This document shows, in pieces, positions 44,427 through 53,047 of a stretch of DNA of 64,000 nucleotides; positions within the stretch are counted from its first letter, which is position 1; every line of letters begins with the position of its first letter. The stretch is from the NCBI RefSeq assembly GCF_030816965.1, contig NZ_JAUSYQ010000002.1:6624001-6688000 (forward strand), read 5' to 3'. A program made the position numbers and the translations under genes. The DNA comes from Streptomyces canus (GTDB lineage: Bacteria; Actinomycetota; Actinomycetes; Streptomycetales; Streptomycetaceae). The notes under the pieces are model-generated. The model saw nothing but the letters and a program-made list of their open reading frames with translations. It was not told where the DNA came from and did not search any database.

Positions 44427-44603
44427 GGCTATGTCCCTCCGACGGTCAGTGAAGTGCGCGACCTTCCGCGCCGTATACCCAGCACACATTAACCCGGTGA
44501 GGGGACGTACACGTTCCGCGCGAGAACGCCAACAGCGAACAACGGACGGGAACAAACGACGCGCACGCGCGCGTGCGGGTCGATGGTGGTCCCAGAGCTG
44601 CTC

Positions 44604-45245
44604 TCAGTGGTTCTCCGTGCCGTGCAGCGGGAATCCGGCGATGCCCCGCCACGCCAGTGACGTCAGCAGCTGGACCGCCTGGTCGCGCGGGACGCTGCGG
44701 TCGCTGTGCAACCAGGATCGGGCCACCACCTGGGCGAGGCCACCGAGGCCCGAGGCGAGCAGCATCGACTCCGCGCGTGAGAGGCCGGTGTCCTCCGCGA
44801 TGACCTCGGAGATCGCATCGGCGCACTCGACGGTGACCTTGTCGACGCGCTCGCGCACCGCGGGCTCGTTCGTCAGGTCCGACTCGAAGACCAGGCGGAA
44901 GGCACCGCCGTCGTCCTCGACGTACGCGAAATAGGCGTCCATGGTCGCCCGTACGCGCTGCTTGTTGTCGGTCGTCGACGCGAGCGCGGTGCGTACCGCC
45001 TGGATCAGGGACTCGCAGTGCTGGTCCAGCAGCGCGAGATAGAGGTCGAGCTTGCCCGGGAAGTGCTGGTAGAGCACCGGCTTGCTGACGCCGGCGCGCT
45101 CGGCGATGTCGTCCATCGCGGCCGCGTGGTAGCCCTGCGCGACGAAGACTTCCTGCGCGGCGCCCAGCAGCTGGTTCCGTCGGGCACGGCGCGGCAGGCG
45201 CGTCCCGCGCGGGCGTGCCGCCTCTGTCTGCTCGATGGCTGTCAC
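44604..45245 (-). CDS. TetR/AcrR-family transcriptional regulator
   Basis: 213 residues from a GTG with GGGAGG upstream. The helix-turn-helix is in residues 25-70 (LLGAAQEVFVAQGYHAAAMD, AERAGVSKPVLYQHFPGK) and the ligand domain is all helical. It is positionally equivalent to Rv3208, the fatty acid synthase regulator FasR of mycobacteria, and that name should not be transferred without evidence. The target genes are not indicated by sequence. Confidence 0.92.
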   Translation of the reverse strand: MTAIEQTEAARPRGTRLPRRARRNQLLGAAQEVFVAQGYHAAAMDDIAERAGVSKPVLYQHFPGKLDLYLALLDQHCESLIQAVRTALASTTDNKQRVRATMDAYFAYVEDDGGAFRLVFESDLTNEPAVRERVDKVTVECADAISEVIAEDTGLSRAESMLLASGLGGLAQVVARSWLHSDRSVPRDQAVQLLTSLAWRGIAGFPLHGTENH

Positions 45246-45464
45246 GCCGCCTCCCAATGTCGTCCACATGCGGTGTGCGCCGCGCCGCCATCGTACTTTT
45301 CGGTAACCGTGCTGTGCGCGGTACGAACGCAGAATTTCACGGACCGGACGGTGACGAAAACCGCCCAAAGGTTTCAAACATGCATCTAGTGGGCATCGGC
45401 CGCCCTGTTCCTGCTCGGGAATGCCCTGATGAGTGCCTCGTCGGCCGCTCGGCGTCGGCCGACA

Positions 45465-45689
45465 TCACCGATAGTCGTCCTCGTCGAGCGAGACGACCCT
45501 GGTCTGTTCGACGAGGTCGGCCTCGTTGGCCCGCTCGGGGTCCACGCCGGTCAGGGGGTCGTCGCGGTCGGGCGCGATGTCGGTGTGCTGCTCGGCCGCG
45601 TCGACCTCGGGGGCCTCGACGTCGAGCTCGACGACGTCGTCCTCCTCGGAGTCGGTGAAGGCCTCGGGGTCGGTGGGGTCGTAGGTCAT
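45465..45689 (-). CDS. Small very acidic protein
   Basis: 74 residues from the ATG at 45689, with GGAAGGGAGCCC upstream. It is highly acidic, with patterns such as DSEEDDVVELDVEAPEVDAA and the ending VVSLDEDDYR, and is probably disordered. Similar acidic proteins (DUF5709-like endings) are common in Streptomyces. No function can be given. It is expressed alone between the TetR gene and the divergent hydrolase gene. Confidence 0.75.
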   Translation of the reverse strand: MTYDPTDPEAFTDSEEDDVVELDVEAPEVDAAEQHTDIAPDRDDPLTGVDPERANEADLVEQTRVVSLDEDDYR

Positions 45690-45866
45690 GGTGGGCTCCC
45701 TTCCTAGAACGTCCCTGCTGTACACAGGGGGCCACATTCGGGTGCCCTGTGTACGAGCCTAGGAGACACACGATCTGGACGCCATGCGATGTACGTGTCG
45801 CCGTATGCGCACCTCGTACACGTGCTCTGTGATGGCGAACACATGAACCACTGCGTGATCGTCTCG

Positions 45867-45872
45867 TAACAT
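45867..45872 (+). promoter_or_regulatory. -10 box, probable leaderless start
   Basis: TAACAT, 6 bases before the ATG at 45879; no ribosome site lies between. Confidence 0.5.
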
Positions 45873-45878
45873 TGCCGC

Positions 45879-46967
45879 ATGTCTTCGCCCGAGCTGCCCT
45901 TCGTGCCGCCCGCCACCGTGCTTCCGAAGGTGGCGCCCGTCAGGGTCGGTGAGGGCGAGCGGATCAGGTCGGTGGGGCTGCCGGGGATCACTCTGACGGT
46001 GCGTTCGAGACCACCCGCGCGCGAGGGGCTGCCGCCCGCGTTGTACGTCCATGGCCTGGGCGGTTCCTCGCAGAACTGGTCGGCGCTGATGGAGCAGCTG
46101 GAGGGCGACGTCGACGGCGAGGCCGTCGATCTGCCGGGCTTCGGTGACTCCCCGCCGCCGGACGACGGCAACTACTCGATCACCGCGCACGCGCGCGCGG
46201 TGATCCGTTTTCTCGACGCGTCCGGCCGCGGTCCCGTCCACCTCTTCGGGAACTCCCTCGGCGGTGCGGTGTCCACACGTGTGGCAGCGGTGCGGCCCGA
46301 CCTGGTGCGCACTCTCACCCTTGTTTCGCCGGCCCTCCCGGAGATCCGTGTCCAGCGCACCGCCGTGCCCACGGGGCTGCTGGCGGTGCCCGGGGTGGCC
46401 GGTCTGTTCACCCGGTACAGCAAGGACTGGACGGCCGAGCAGCGCGTCCGCGGGGTCACGGCCCTGTGCTACGGCGACCCTGGGCGGGTCACTCCGGAGG
46501 GCTTCCGGTACGCGGTGGAGGAGATGGAGCGGCGGCTGCAACTGCCGTACTTCTGGGACGCGATGACGCGTTCCGCGCGCGGGCTGGTGAACGCGTACAC
46601 ACTGGGCGGCCAGCACGCGCTGTGGCGCCAGGCCGAGCGTGTTCTCGCGCCCACGCTCCTCGTCTACGGCGGCCGTGACCAGCTCGTCGGCTTCCGCATG
46701 GCTCAGAAGGCGGCCCGAGCCTTCCGCGAGTCCCGACTGCTGACCCTGCCGGAGGCGGGGCACGTGGCGATGATGGAGTACCCGGAGACGGTGGCGGCGG
46801 CGTTCCGGGAGTTCGCGGTGGACAGTGCGACTTCCGGCGGTTCCGTGGGAGGCTCTGACAGGCGTGACGGCTCCGTGGGTGCCTCCGGTGAGGGGGACTC
46901 GGGTGACGGGCGCGATGCCGCGACGGCTTCCGGTGACGGGGCCGACGCCACGACTGTGGGGAGCTGA
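45879..46967 (+). CDS. Alpha/beta hydrolase with disordered tail
   Basis: 362 residues. The fold signatures are LYVHGLGGSSQNW (oxyanion), the nucleophile elbow FGNSLGGAV, LLVYGGRDQLVGF (acid) and LPEAGHVAMMEYP (His). The last 45 residues are Gly/Ser/Asp repeats (GSVGASGEGDSGDGRDA). Related to haloalkane dehalogenase/epoxide hydrolase-like enzymes; substrate unknown. It is followed 8 bp later by the DUF3152 gene, and the two probably form one unit. Confidence 0.9.
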   Translation: MSSPELPFVPPATVLPKVAPVRVGEGERIRSVGLPGITLTVRSRPPAREGLPPALYVHGLGGSSQNWSALMEQLEGDVDGEAVDLPGFGDSPPPDDGNYSITAHARAVIRFLDASGRGPVHLFGNSLGGAVSTRVAAVRPDLVRTLTLVSPALPEIRVQRTAVPTGLLAVPGVAGLFTRYSKDWTAEQRVRGVTALCYGDPGRVTPEGFRYAVEEMERRLQLPYFWDAMTRSARGLVNAYTLGGQHALWRQAERVLAPTLLVYGGRDQLVGFRMAQKAARAFRESRLLTLPEAGHVAMMEYPETVAAAFREFAVDSATSGGSVGGSDRRDGSVGASGEGDSGDGRDAATASGDGADATTVGS

Positions 46968-46975
46968 GGCAGGGC

Positions 46976-49009
46976 GTGGGACGCCACAGTCGACGCGGGC
47001 CCGCTCCCAAGAAGGGGCCCGACAAGGGCAGTTCCGACCGGGTTGATTCGGGCCGGGCGGGCGCCGAGGGTCTGGGCAGGGAGGCGACGGACCGGGCGGG
47101 TGCCGAGGGAGTGCGGGGCGTCGCAGGTCTGGGCAGGGAGGCGACGGGCCGGGCGGGCTTCGAGGGAGTGCGGGGCGTCGCAGGTCTGGGCACGGAGGCG
47201 ACCGGCCGGGGACGGATGCCGACTTCCCCCGCTCCGGCGCCGCAGGCTGCTCGGCAGAGGGCACCGAGAGGCGGGACGCCGGACCGCGGGGCCCCCGGGG
47301 CTGGACCCGGGGCCGACGCTGCCGGGTACCGGGTGCCTGCGCAGGGCGGCCCGCGGCTTCCCGATGGCACGCCTGCACATGGATTTCCTCGGCCTGTGGA
47401 AGGCATGCCTGCGCGTGGGTTTCCTGGGGTTCCGGATGGGGCGCCCGCACATGGTTTCCCCCGGCTTGCGGACGGCACGCCTGCACATGGCATTCCTCGG
47501 CTTGTGGAGGGGACGCCCGCGCAAGGGTTTCCCCGGGTTCTGGACGGGACGCCCGCACAAGGTTTTCCTCGGCTTGCGGACGGCACGCCGGCACACGGGT
47601 TTCCTCGGCTGCCCGACGGCACGCCGGCACACGGGTTTCCTCGGCTGCCCGACGGCACGCCGGCGCGCGGAGTCCCTCGTGTGTCCGACGGTCCGACCGG
47701 CCAAGGTGTGCGGCGGTTCCCGGACGGGACGCCCCTGCACGGTTTCCCTCGGCTGCCCGACGGCACCCCGGCCCATGGCGTCCCCCGGGCCCGTGGTGGC
47801 CATCCCGAGCAGCGTGAATCCGGTGGCGGCTGGGGGGAGTTGAGCGGTCACGGACCGGACGGGTACGCCGCCGGACCGGGAGCCGCTCCTCCGCAGCAGC
47901 GGCAGGGCTCGTCGGGATCGAGATCGGGGCCACGACAGGATTACCTCGACGCGTTCACCGACGAGGTCGACGTCTTCGCGCCCGACGGCCCTCGTGGCCC
48001 TGGTGGGCCCCGCGGCCCTGTTCCCGTGAACGGTCCCGTCACAGGGGCCCGCGCACCCGTCGCCGCGCACCCCTCCGACCCGTACGGCTCGGTCACCGAC
48101 TGGCCCGACGACACCGACACCGACACCGACACCGACACAGACACCGACGAGAACGACCGCCCCGACTCCGGCGACGCGCCGCCGACCGACCCGCCGGTGG
48201 TCAAGGGTGGCAAGGGCCGGGCGCTCACCGGCATCGCGGCCGCCGCCGTCGTCACCGTGCTCGCCGTCGTCGTGGCAGGACAGGTCACCGACGGGCGCGA
48301 CACCGCCGTGGGCACGCAGTCCGCGACCGACCAGGCCCGGGACGCCCGCGACTCCGCCACGGGCGCGGACGGGCAGCCCACGCCGTCCTCCTCGGCCAGT
48401 GCGGCGACGCTGACGTACGAACAGGCGATGGGCACCAAGTACCCGCTCAGCGCCAAGCTCGACGGCTCGGGGAAGTTCGACGCGATCCCGGGGGTCGACA
48501 AGGCGCCCGGCAAGGGACAGAAGTACACCTACCGCGTGGACGTGGAGCAGGGTCTAGGACTCGACGGCGAACTCTTCGCCGAGGCCGTGCAGAAGACGCT
48601 CAACGACGACCGCAGTTGGGCCCACAGCGGCGCCCGGACCTTCGAGCGCGTCTACTCGGGCAAGCCCGACTTCGTGATCACTCTCGCCAGCCCCGGCACC
48701 ACGGCGGACTGGTGCGCCAAGTCCGGCCTCGACACCACCGAGGACAACGTCTCGTGCGACTCGGCCGCCACCGAACGCGTGATGATCAACGCGTATCGCT
48801 GGGCGCAGGGATCAAGCACATACGGTGATCGGATCCATGCCTACCGTGAAATGTTGATCAACCACGAGGTCGGTCACCGCCTCGGCTACTCCCATGTCAC
48901 CTGTGACAAGAACGGCGAACTCGCGCCGGTGATGCAGCAGCAGACCAAGTTCCTCGACCACGACGGGATCCACTGCCGGGCCAACCCCTGGCCGTACCCC
49001 GGGAGTTGA
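46976..49009 (+). CDS. DUF3152 membrane-anchored zincin-like protein
   Basis: 677 residues from a GTG. The N-terminal 410 residues are disordered and contain 12 tandem copies of a 12-residue repeat (LPDGTPAHGFPR). One membrane helix at about 415-436 follows an acidic TDTDTD run. The C-terminal domain (about 480-677) is DUF3152 and has HEVGHRLGYSH at 630-640, exactly the HExxHxxGxxH metzincin zinc motif. It is probably an extracytoplasmic metallopeptidase. Counterpart of Rv3207c. Cysteines in ADWCAK, VSCDS, VTCDK and IHCRA may form disulfides. Confidence 0.9.
   Translation: MGRHSRRGPAPKKGPDKGSSDRVDSGRAGAEGLGREATDRAGAEGVRGVAGLGREATGRAGFEGVRGVAGLGTEATGRGRMPTSPAPAPQAARQRAPRGGTPDRGAPGAGPGADAAGYRVPAQGGPRLPDGTPAHGFPRPVEGMPARGFPGVPDGAPAHGFPRLADGTPAHGIPRLVEGTPAQGFPRVLDGTPAQGFPRLADGTPAHGFPRLPDGTPAHGFPRLPDGTPARGVPRVSDGPTGQGVRRFPDGTPLHGFPRLPDGTPAHGVPRARGGHPEQRESGGGWGELSGHGPDGYAAGPGAAPPQQRQGSSGSRSGPRQDYLDAFTDEVDVFAPDGPRGPGGPRGPVPVNGPVTGARAPVAAHPSDPYGSVTDWPDDTDTDTDTDTDTDENDRPDSGDAPPTDPPVVKGGKGRALTGIAAAAVVTVLAVVVAGQVTDGRDTAVGTQSATDQARDARDSATGADGQPTPSSSASAATLTYEQAMGTKYPLSAKLDGSGKFDAIPGVDKAPGKGQKYTYRVDVEQGLGLDGELFAEAVQKTLNDDRSWAHSGARTFERVYSGKPDFVITLASPGTTADWCAKSGLDTTEDNVSCDSAATERVMINAYRWAQGSSTYGDRIHAYREMLINHEVGHRLGYSHVTCDKNGELAPVMQQQTKFLDHDGIHCRANPWPYPGS
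47353..47790 (+). repeat. 36-bp tandem repeat array inside DUF3152 gene
   Basis: Twelve in-frame 36-bp units encode variants of LPDGTPAHGFPR; the units differ by a few bases. A second, shorter array upstream (47066-47220) encodes GLGREATDRAGAEGVRGVA three times. The array is coding sequence, not CRISPR. Confidence 0.9.
48107..48150 (+). repeat. GACACC hexanucleotide microsatellite
   Basis: About six GACACC units encode (Asp-Thr)n in the acidic linker before the membrane helix of the DUF3152 protein. Slippage would change the linker length without a frameshift. Confidence 0.8.
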
Positions 49010-49029
49010 CGGATGGCGTCCACGTCACA

Positions 49030-49059
49030 TTGACATGGGTTGATTCGGTCGTACATATT
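49030..49059 (+). promoter_or_regulatory. Promoter of leader ORF and peptide importer operon
   Basis: A consensus TTGACA (49030-49035) is followed after 18 bp by CATATT (49054-49059). The expected transcription start is at or next to the ATG at 49067, so the first ORF would be leaderless. Confidence 0.6.
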
Positions 49060-49066
49060 GCTGCGC

Positions 49067-49162
49067 ATGTGGTCTAGTCATGCCGTCGAGAGCAGCGCCG
49101 CCATTCAGCTGGCGCTCATCGGTGTGACCCCGCTCTGCGTGGCCGACATTCTCTGTCGCTGA
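49067..49162 (+). CDS. 31-residue Cys-containing leader peptide (uORF)
   Basis: Starts MWSSHAVESSAAIQLALIGV and ends TPLCVADILCR, then TGA. It has no ribosome site but lies right at the predicted transcription start. The C-terminal pattern with Cys-Val-Ala...Cys-Arg at the stop recalls the short attenuator peptides annotated as putative leader peptides before sulfur-related transporters in actinobacteria. It is 162 bp upstream of the substrate-binding protein gene. I infer a regulatory uORF; it has not been shown to be translated. Confidence 0.5.
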   Translation: MWSSHAVESSAAIQLALIGVTPLCVADILCR

Positions 49163-49283
49163 CGCCCGCCCTCAGGCGCGCGTCGCGAATCCCGCTTTTC
49201 TCCGTGACCTCAGTCATGGCTCTTTCGACGACCCGACGCCGGGGCAGACGTCCATCCACTTTCGTCTCACCCTTCGTCAATTC

Positions 49284-49318
49284 GTCTCGCCATTCGAGAC
49301 ATGTCATTCGAGAGGTCG
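49284..49318 (+). promoter_or_regulatory. Alternative hairpins over the SBP ribosome site
   Basis: GTCTCG-CCATT-CGAGAC (49284-49300) is a perfect hairpin just before the GAGAGG ribosome site at 49310-49315. The ribosome site can also pair in GAGA-GGTCG-TCTC. The two folds could be exchanged by translation of the uORF. Confidence 0.4.
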
Positions 49319-49324
49319 TCTCCG

Positions 49325-51043
49325 ATGCGTCACCCGTCCCTCACAGCGCGCCGTGTGGCCGCGGTATCCGTAAGCCTGGTTCTGGCAGCGGGCGCCGCCG
49401 CCTGCGGTCCTGAGGACAACGATGCCAAGAGCTCCGGCGGCGACTCCACGCCCCACAAGGGCGGCACCCTGACGGTCCTGAACTCCAACCCGCAGGAAGA
49501 CTTCGACCCGGCCCGCCTCTACACCTCCGGCGGCGGCAACGTGCCCTCCCTCGTCTTCCGCACCCTCACCACCCGCAACCGCGAGAACGGCGCCGCCGGT
49601 GCCAAGGTCGTCCCCGACCTCGCCACCGACACCGGGCGCCCCAACAAGGACGCGACTGTGTGGACGTACACCTTGAAGAAGGGCCTCAAGTACGAGGACG
49701 GCACCGCGATCACCTCGGCCGACATCAAGTACGGCATCGAGCGCTCCTTCGCGCCCGAACTCTCCGGCGGCGCCCCCTACCTGCGGGACTGGCTGGTCGG
49801 CGCGGCGGACTACCAGGGGCCGTACAAGGACAAGAAGGGCCTCGCGGCGATCGAGACGCCGGACGAGCGGACCATCGTCTTCCACCTGAACAAGCCTGAG
49901 GGCGAGTTCCCGTACCTGGCCACGCAGACGCAGTTCACGCCCGTCCCGAAGGCCAAGGACACGGGTACGAAGTACGAGGAGCACCCGGTCTCGTCCGGCC
50001 CGTACAAGGTCGTCACCAACGAGAACGACGGCGAGCACCTCGTCCTGGAACGCAACACGTACTGGTCCGCTTCCACGGACGCCGAGCGCAAGGCGTACCC
50101 GGACAGGATCGACGTCAAGTCCAGGCTCGACTCGTCGGTGATCAACCAGCGGCTGTCGTCGTCCCAGGGTGCGGACGCGGCCGCGGTCACCGCGGACACC
50201 AACCTCGGCCCGGCCGAGCTCGCCAAGGTGACGGGCGACAAGGAGCTCGCCTCCCGCGTCGGCACCGGGCACTTCGGCTACACCAACTACATAGCGTTCA
50301 ACCCGACGGTCAAGCCGTTCGACAACGTCAAGGTGCGGCAGGCCGTCTCGTACGCCATCGACCGCTCCTCCGTGGTCAACGCGGCCGGCGGCAGCGCGCT
50401 CGCCGAGCCCGCCACCACCTACCTGCCGAACCAGAAGTCCTTCGGCTACGAGCCGTACGACCTCTTCCCGGCGGGCGCGACGGGCAACGCGGCGAAGGCC
50501 AAGGAGCTGCTGAAGGAAGCCGGTTACCCGAACGGGCTCACGGTCACGCTGACGCACTCCAACGCCAAGGACTTCGAGACCAGCCCCGAGATCGCGACCG
50601 CGGTCCAGGACGCGCTCAAGAAGGCCGGCATCACGGTCAAGCTCCAGGGCCTGGAGGAGAACGACTACTCGGACACGATCCACAACGTGAAGACCGAGCC
50701 CGGCTTCTTCCTCGCCCACTGGGGTGCCGACTGGCCCTCCGGCGGTCCCTTCCTCGCCCCCATCTTCGACGGCCGGCAGATCGTCAAGGACGGCGCGAAC
50801 TTCAACACGGGCCTGCTCAACAACAAGTCGGTCAATGACGAGATTGACGCGATCAACAAGTTGACCGATCTTGACGCGGCCGCCAAGCGATGGGGCGCAC
50901 TGGACAAGAAGATCGGCGAGCAGGCACTGACCGTGCCGCTGTTCCACCCGGTCTACAAGCGCCTGTACGGCAAGGACATCAAGAACGTCGTCATCAGCGA
51001 CTGGACCGGCGTTCTGGACATCTCGCAGGTCGCGGTCAAGTAA
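49325..51043 (+). CDS. Oligopeptide-type ABC importer, substrate-binding lipoprotein
   Basis: 572 residues from the ATG at 49325 (MRHPSLTARR); GAGAGG lies 9 bases upstream. The lipoprotein signal ends AAGAAAC, so Cys27 is acylated. The mature chain is an SBP_bac_5 (OppA/DppA) domain: HKGGTLTVLNSNPQEDFDPA, ADIKYGIERSFAPE, GPYKVV, VRQAVSYAIDRSSVV. It probably binds a short peptide, but the family also includes nickel, glutathione and sugar binders. First gene of a four-gene operon. Confidence 0.95.
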   Translation: MRHPSLTARRVAAVSVSLVLAAGAAACGPEDNDAKSSGGDSTPHKGGTLTVLNSNPQEDFDPARLYTSGGGNVPSLVFRTLTTRNRENGAAGAKVVPDLATDTGRPNKDATVWTYTLKKGLKYEDGTAITSADIKYGIERSFAPELSGGAPYLRDWLVGAADYQGPYKDKKGLAAIETPDERTIVFHLNKPEGEFPYLATQTQFTPVPKAKDTGTKYEEHPVSSGPYKVVTNENDGEHLVLERNTYWSASTDAERKAYPDRIDVKSRLDSSVINQRLSSSQGADAAAVTADTNLGPAELAKVTGDKELASRVGTGHFGYTNYIAFNPTVKPFDNVKVRQAVSYAIDRSSVVNAAGGSALAEPATTYLPNQKSFGYEPYDLFPAGATGNAAKAKELLKEAGYPNGLTVTLTHSNAKDFETSPEIATAVQDALKKAGITVKLQGLEENDYSDTIHNVKTEPGFFLAHWGADWPSGGPFLAPIFDGRQIVKDGANFNTGLLNNKSVNDEIDAINKLTDLDAAAKRWGALDKKIGEQALTVPLFHPVYKRLYGKDIKNVVISDWTGVLDISQVAVK

Positions 51044-51047
51044 CCCG

Positions 51048-52052
51048 ATGAGCGAGGCACTTGTCGCCACCGAGGTCCCCGTGGCATCCGTCCCGGGGGC
51101 CTCGGGGGCCCGTCAGTTCTGGCGGCGGCTGCGGACGCAGCGCGCCGCCATGGTCGCGGCGGCCCTCGTCGCACTGCTCGTCCTGGTCGCCCTCGCGGCG
51201 CCCCTGCTCACCGCGCTGGAGGGCCAGGACCCGACCACCTACCATCCCTCCCTGATCGACTCCGCGCGCGGAGGCGTACCCATCGGCTCCTTCGGGGGCA
51301 TCAGCGGGGACCACTGGCTCGGCGTCGAGCCCCAGACCGGCCGCGACCTGTTCGCCCGGCTGGTGTACGGGGCCCGGGTCTCCCTGGGAGTCGCGCTGGC
51401 CGCGACCGTCATCCAGGTCTTCGTGGGCGTGGTGATGGGAATCGCCTCCGCGCTCGCCAGCGGATGGGTTGATCAAGTGTTGAGCCGGATCACCGATGTC
51501 TTCGTCGCCCTGCCATTGATGATCATGTCCCTGGCGCTGCTGGCGATCGTCCCGTCCAGCTTCCCCCGGCCCGTCCTGGTCACGCTCGTCATCGGGTTCA
51601 TCGCGTGGGGCAACATCGCGAAGATCGTGCGGGCCCAGACGCTCACGCTGAAGGGGCTCGACTACGTCTCGGCCGCCCGGCTCAGCGGCTGGGGCACCTG
51701 GCGCATCGCCCGCAGAGAACTCCTGCCCGGACTCGCCGCGCCGGTCATCACGTACGCCGCGATCCTCATGCCGGTCAACATCAGCATCGAGGCCGCCCTG
51801 TCGTTCCTGGGCGTCGGCGTGAAGCCGCCGACGCCGTCCTGGGGCCAGATGCTCACCGCCGCGGACGTCTGGTACCAGGCGGCTCCGCAATACCTGCTGC
51901 TGCCTGCGGGCGCACTGTTCGTGACCGTCCTGGCCCTCACCGTCCTCGGCGACGGTGTCCGCACCGCCCTCGACCCGCGCGCTGCCTCGCGGCTGAGCGT
52001 CGGCACGGGCCGCAGGCGCGAGGCCAGGGCAGGCAAGGAGGACACCGCATGA
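51048..52052 (+). CDS. ABC importer permease, OppC/DppC-like
   Basis: 334 residues starting 4 bp after the SBP gene. Six membrane segments; the N-terminal OppC-type cytoplasmic lead and periplasmic loop (HWLGVEPQTGRDLFARLVYG) are typical. The EAA loop is AARLSGWGTWRIARRELLPG, which docks on the ATPase. Its stop overlaps the next gene by 4 bases (ATGA). In most Opp operons the B permease precedes C; here the order is reversed. Confidence 0.94.
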   Translation: MSEALVATEVPVASVPGASGARQFWRRLRTQRAAMVAAALVALLVLVALAAPLLTALEGQDPTTYHPSLIDSARGGVPIGSFGGISGDHWLGVEPQTGRDLFARLVYGARVSLGVALAATVIQVFVGVVMGIASALASGWVDQVLSRITDVFVALPLMIMSLALLAIVPSSFPRPVLVTLVIGFIAWGNIAKIVRAQTLTLKGLDYVSAARLSGWGTWRIARRELLPGLAAPVITYAAILMPVNISIEAALSFLGVGVKPPTPSWGQMLTAADVWYQAAPQYLLLPAGALFVTVLALTVLGDGVRTALDPRAASRLSVGTGRRREARAGKEDTA

Positions 52053-53047
52053 GCGGCTTCGGAGGCTTCCTGTTCCGCCGTGCCGTCGGCACCGTGGTGA
52101 CCCTGCTGGCCATCTCGGTGATCGTCTACGTCGTCTTCTACGCCACCCCGGGCAACGTCGCCCAGATCACCTGCGGCCCGCGCTGTTCTCCGGAGCAGGT
52201 GCACCAGGTGGCCCAGCAACTGAGACTCGACGACCCGCTGTGGGTGCGCTACTGGCACTTCCTGGAGGGCCTGATCGCCGGCCAGGACTACTCCACGGGC
52301 ACCTCGGTGGAGCACTGCTCGGCACCGTGCCTCGGGCTCTCGTACCAGGGCGACCAGCAGGTCCTGGGCATCATCCTGACGAAGCTCCCGGTGAGCCTGT
52401 CGCTGGTGTTCGGCGCGATGATCATCTGGCTGCTCCTCGGCGTCGGCACCGGCGTGCTCTCCGCGTGGCGGCGCGGCCGGTTCACCGAGCGGGTGCTGAC
52501 CGCCCTCACGCTGGCGGGCTGGGCCACCCCGGTCTTCGTCATCGGCCTGGTCCTGATGATCGTCGTCTGCGGTGAACTGCAACTGCTGCCCTTCCCGCAG
52601 TACGTGAAGCTCACCGACGACCCCGAGCAGTGGGCGTGGAACCTGCTGCTGCCATGGCTCTCGCTCGCCCTCATCGAGGCTGCCGCGTTCGCCCGGCTGA
52701 CCAGGGCGTCGATGCTGGAGACGCTGGCCGAGGACCACATCCGCACCTTCCGCGCATACGGCGTCAGCGAGCGGAAGATCGTCGGCCGCCATGCCCTGCG
52801 CGGGGCGTTCGCGCCGGTCATCGCCCTGAACGCCAACAACGTCGGCTCGGCGATCGGCGGCGCGGTCCTCACCGAGACGCTCTTCGGCCTCCCCGGCATC
52901 GGCCAGGAACTGGTCCACGCGGTCAATGTCGTCGACCTCCCGGTCGTCGTCGGGATGGTCCTGGTCATCGGCTTCTTCGTGGTGCTCGCCAACGCCGTCG
53001 CGGACGTGCTGTACGCGGTGGCCGACCGACGGGTGGTGCTCGCATGA
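52049..53047 (+). CDS. ABC importer permease, OppB/DppB-like
   Basis: 332 residues from an ATG with AAGGAGG upstream. It starts with the OppB-type N-terminal helix (FLFRRAVGTVVTLLAISVIV), has a large external loop with two Cys pairs (ITCGPRCSPEQ, EHCSAPCLG), and an EAA loop FRAYGVSERKIVGRHALRGA. The four external cysteines are unusual and may form disulfides. Its stop overlaps the ATPase start by 4 bases. Confidence 0.94.
   Translation: MSGFGGFLFRRAVGTVVTLLAISVIVYVVFYATPGNVAQITCGPRCSPEQVHQVAQQLRLDDPLWVRYWHFLEGLIAGQDYSTGTSVEHCSAPCLGLSYQGDQQVLGIILTKLPVSLSLVFGAMIIWLLLGVGTGVLSAWRRGRFTERVLTALTLAGWATPVFVIGLVLMIVVCGELQLLPFPQYVKLTDDPEQWAWNLLLPWLSLALIEAAAFARLTRASMLETLAEDHIRTFRAYGVSERKIVGRHALRGAFAPVIALNANNVGSAIGGAVLTETLFGLPGIGQELVHAVNVVDLPVVVGMVLVIGFFVVLANAVADVLYAVADRRVVLA

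Noticed and set aside
44604..45245. Naming the TetR gene fasR
   Set aside because: Only the position matches mycobacterial Rv3208; fatty acid genes are not adjacent and binding residues cannot be compared here.
47353..47790. Regular 36-bp repeats that look CRISPR-like
   Set aside because: There are no unique spacers between them; the units are contiguous and in frame within the DUF3152 gene.
49116..49307. 63-codon minus-strand ORF upstream of the importer
   Set aside because: Arg-rich product, antisense to the leader region, and no ribosome site that stands out.
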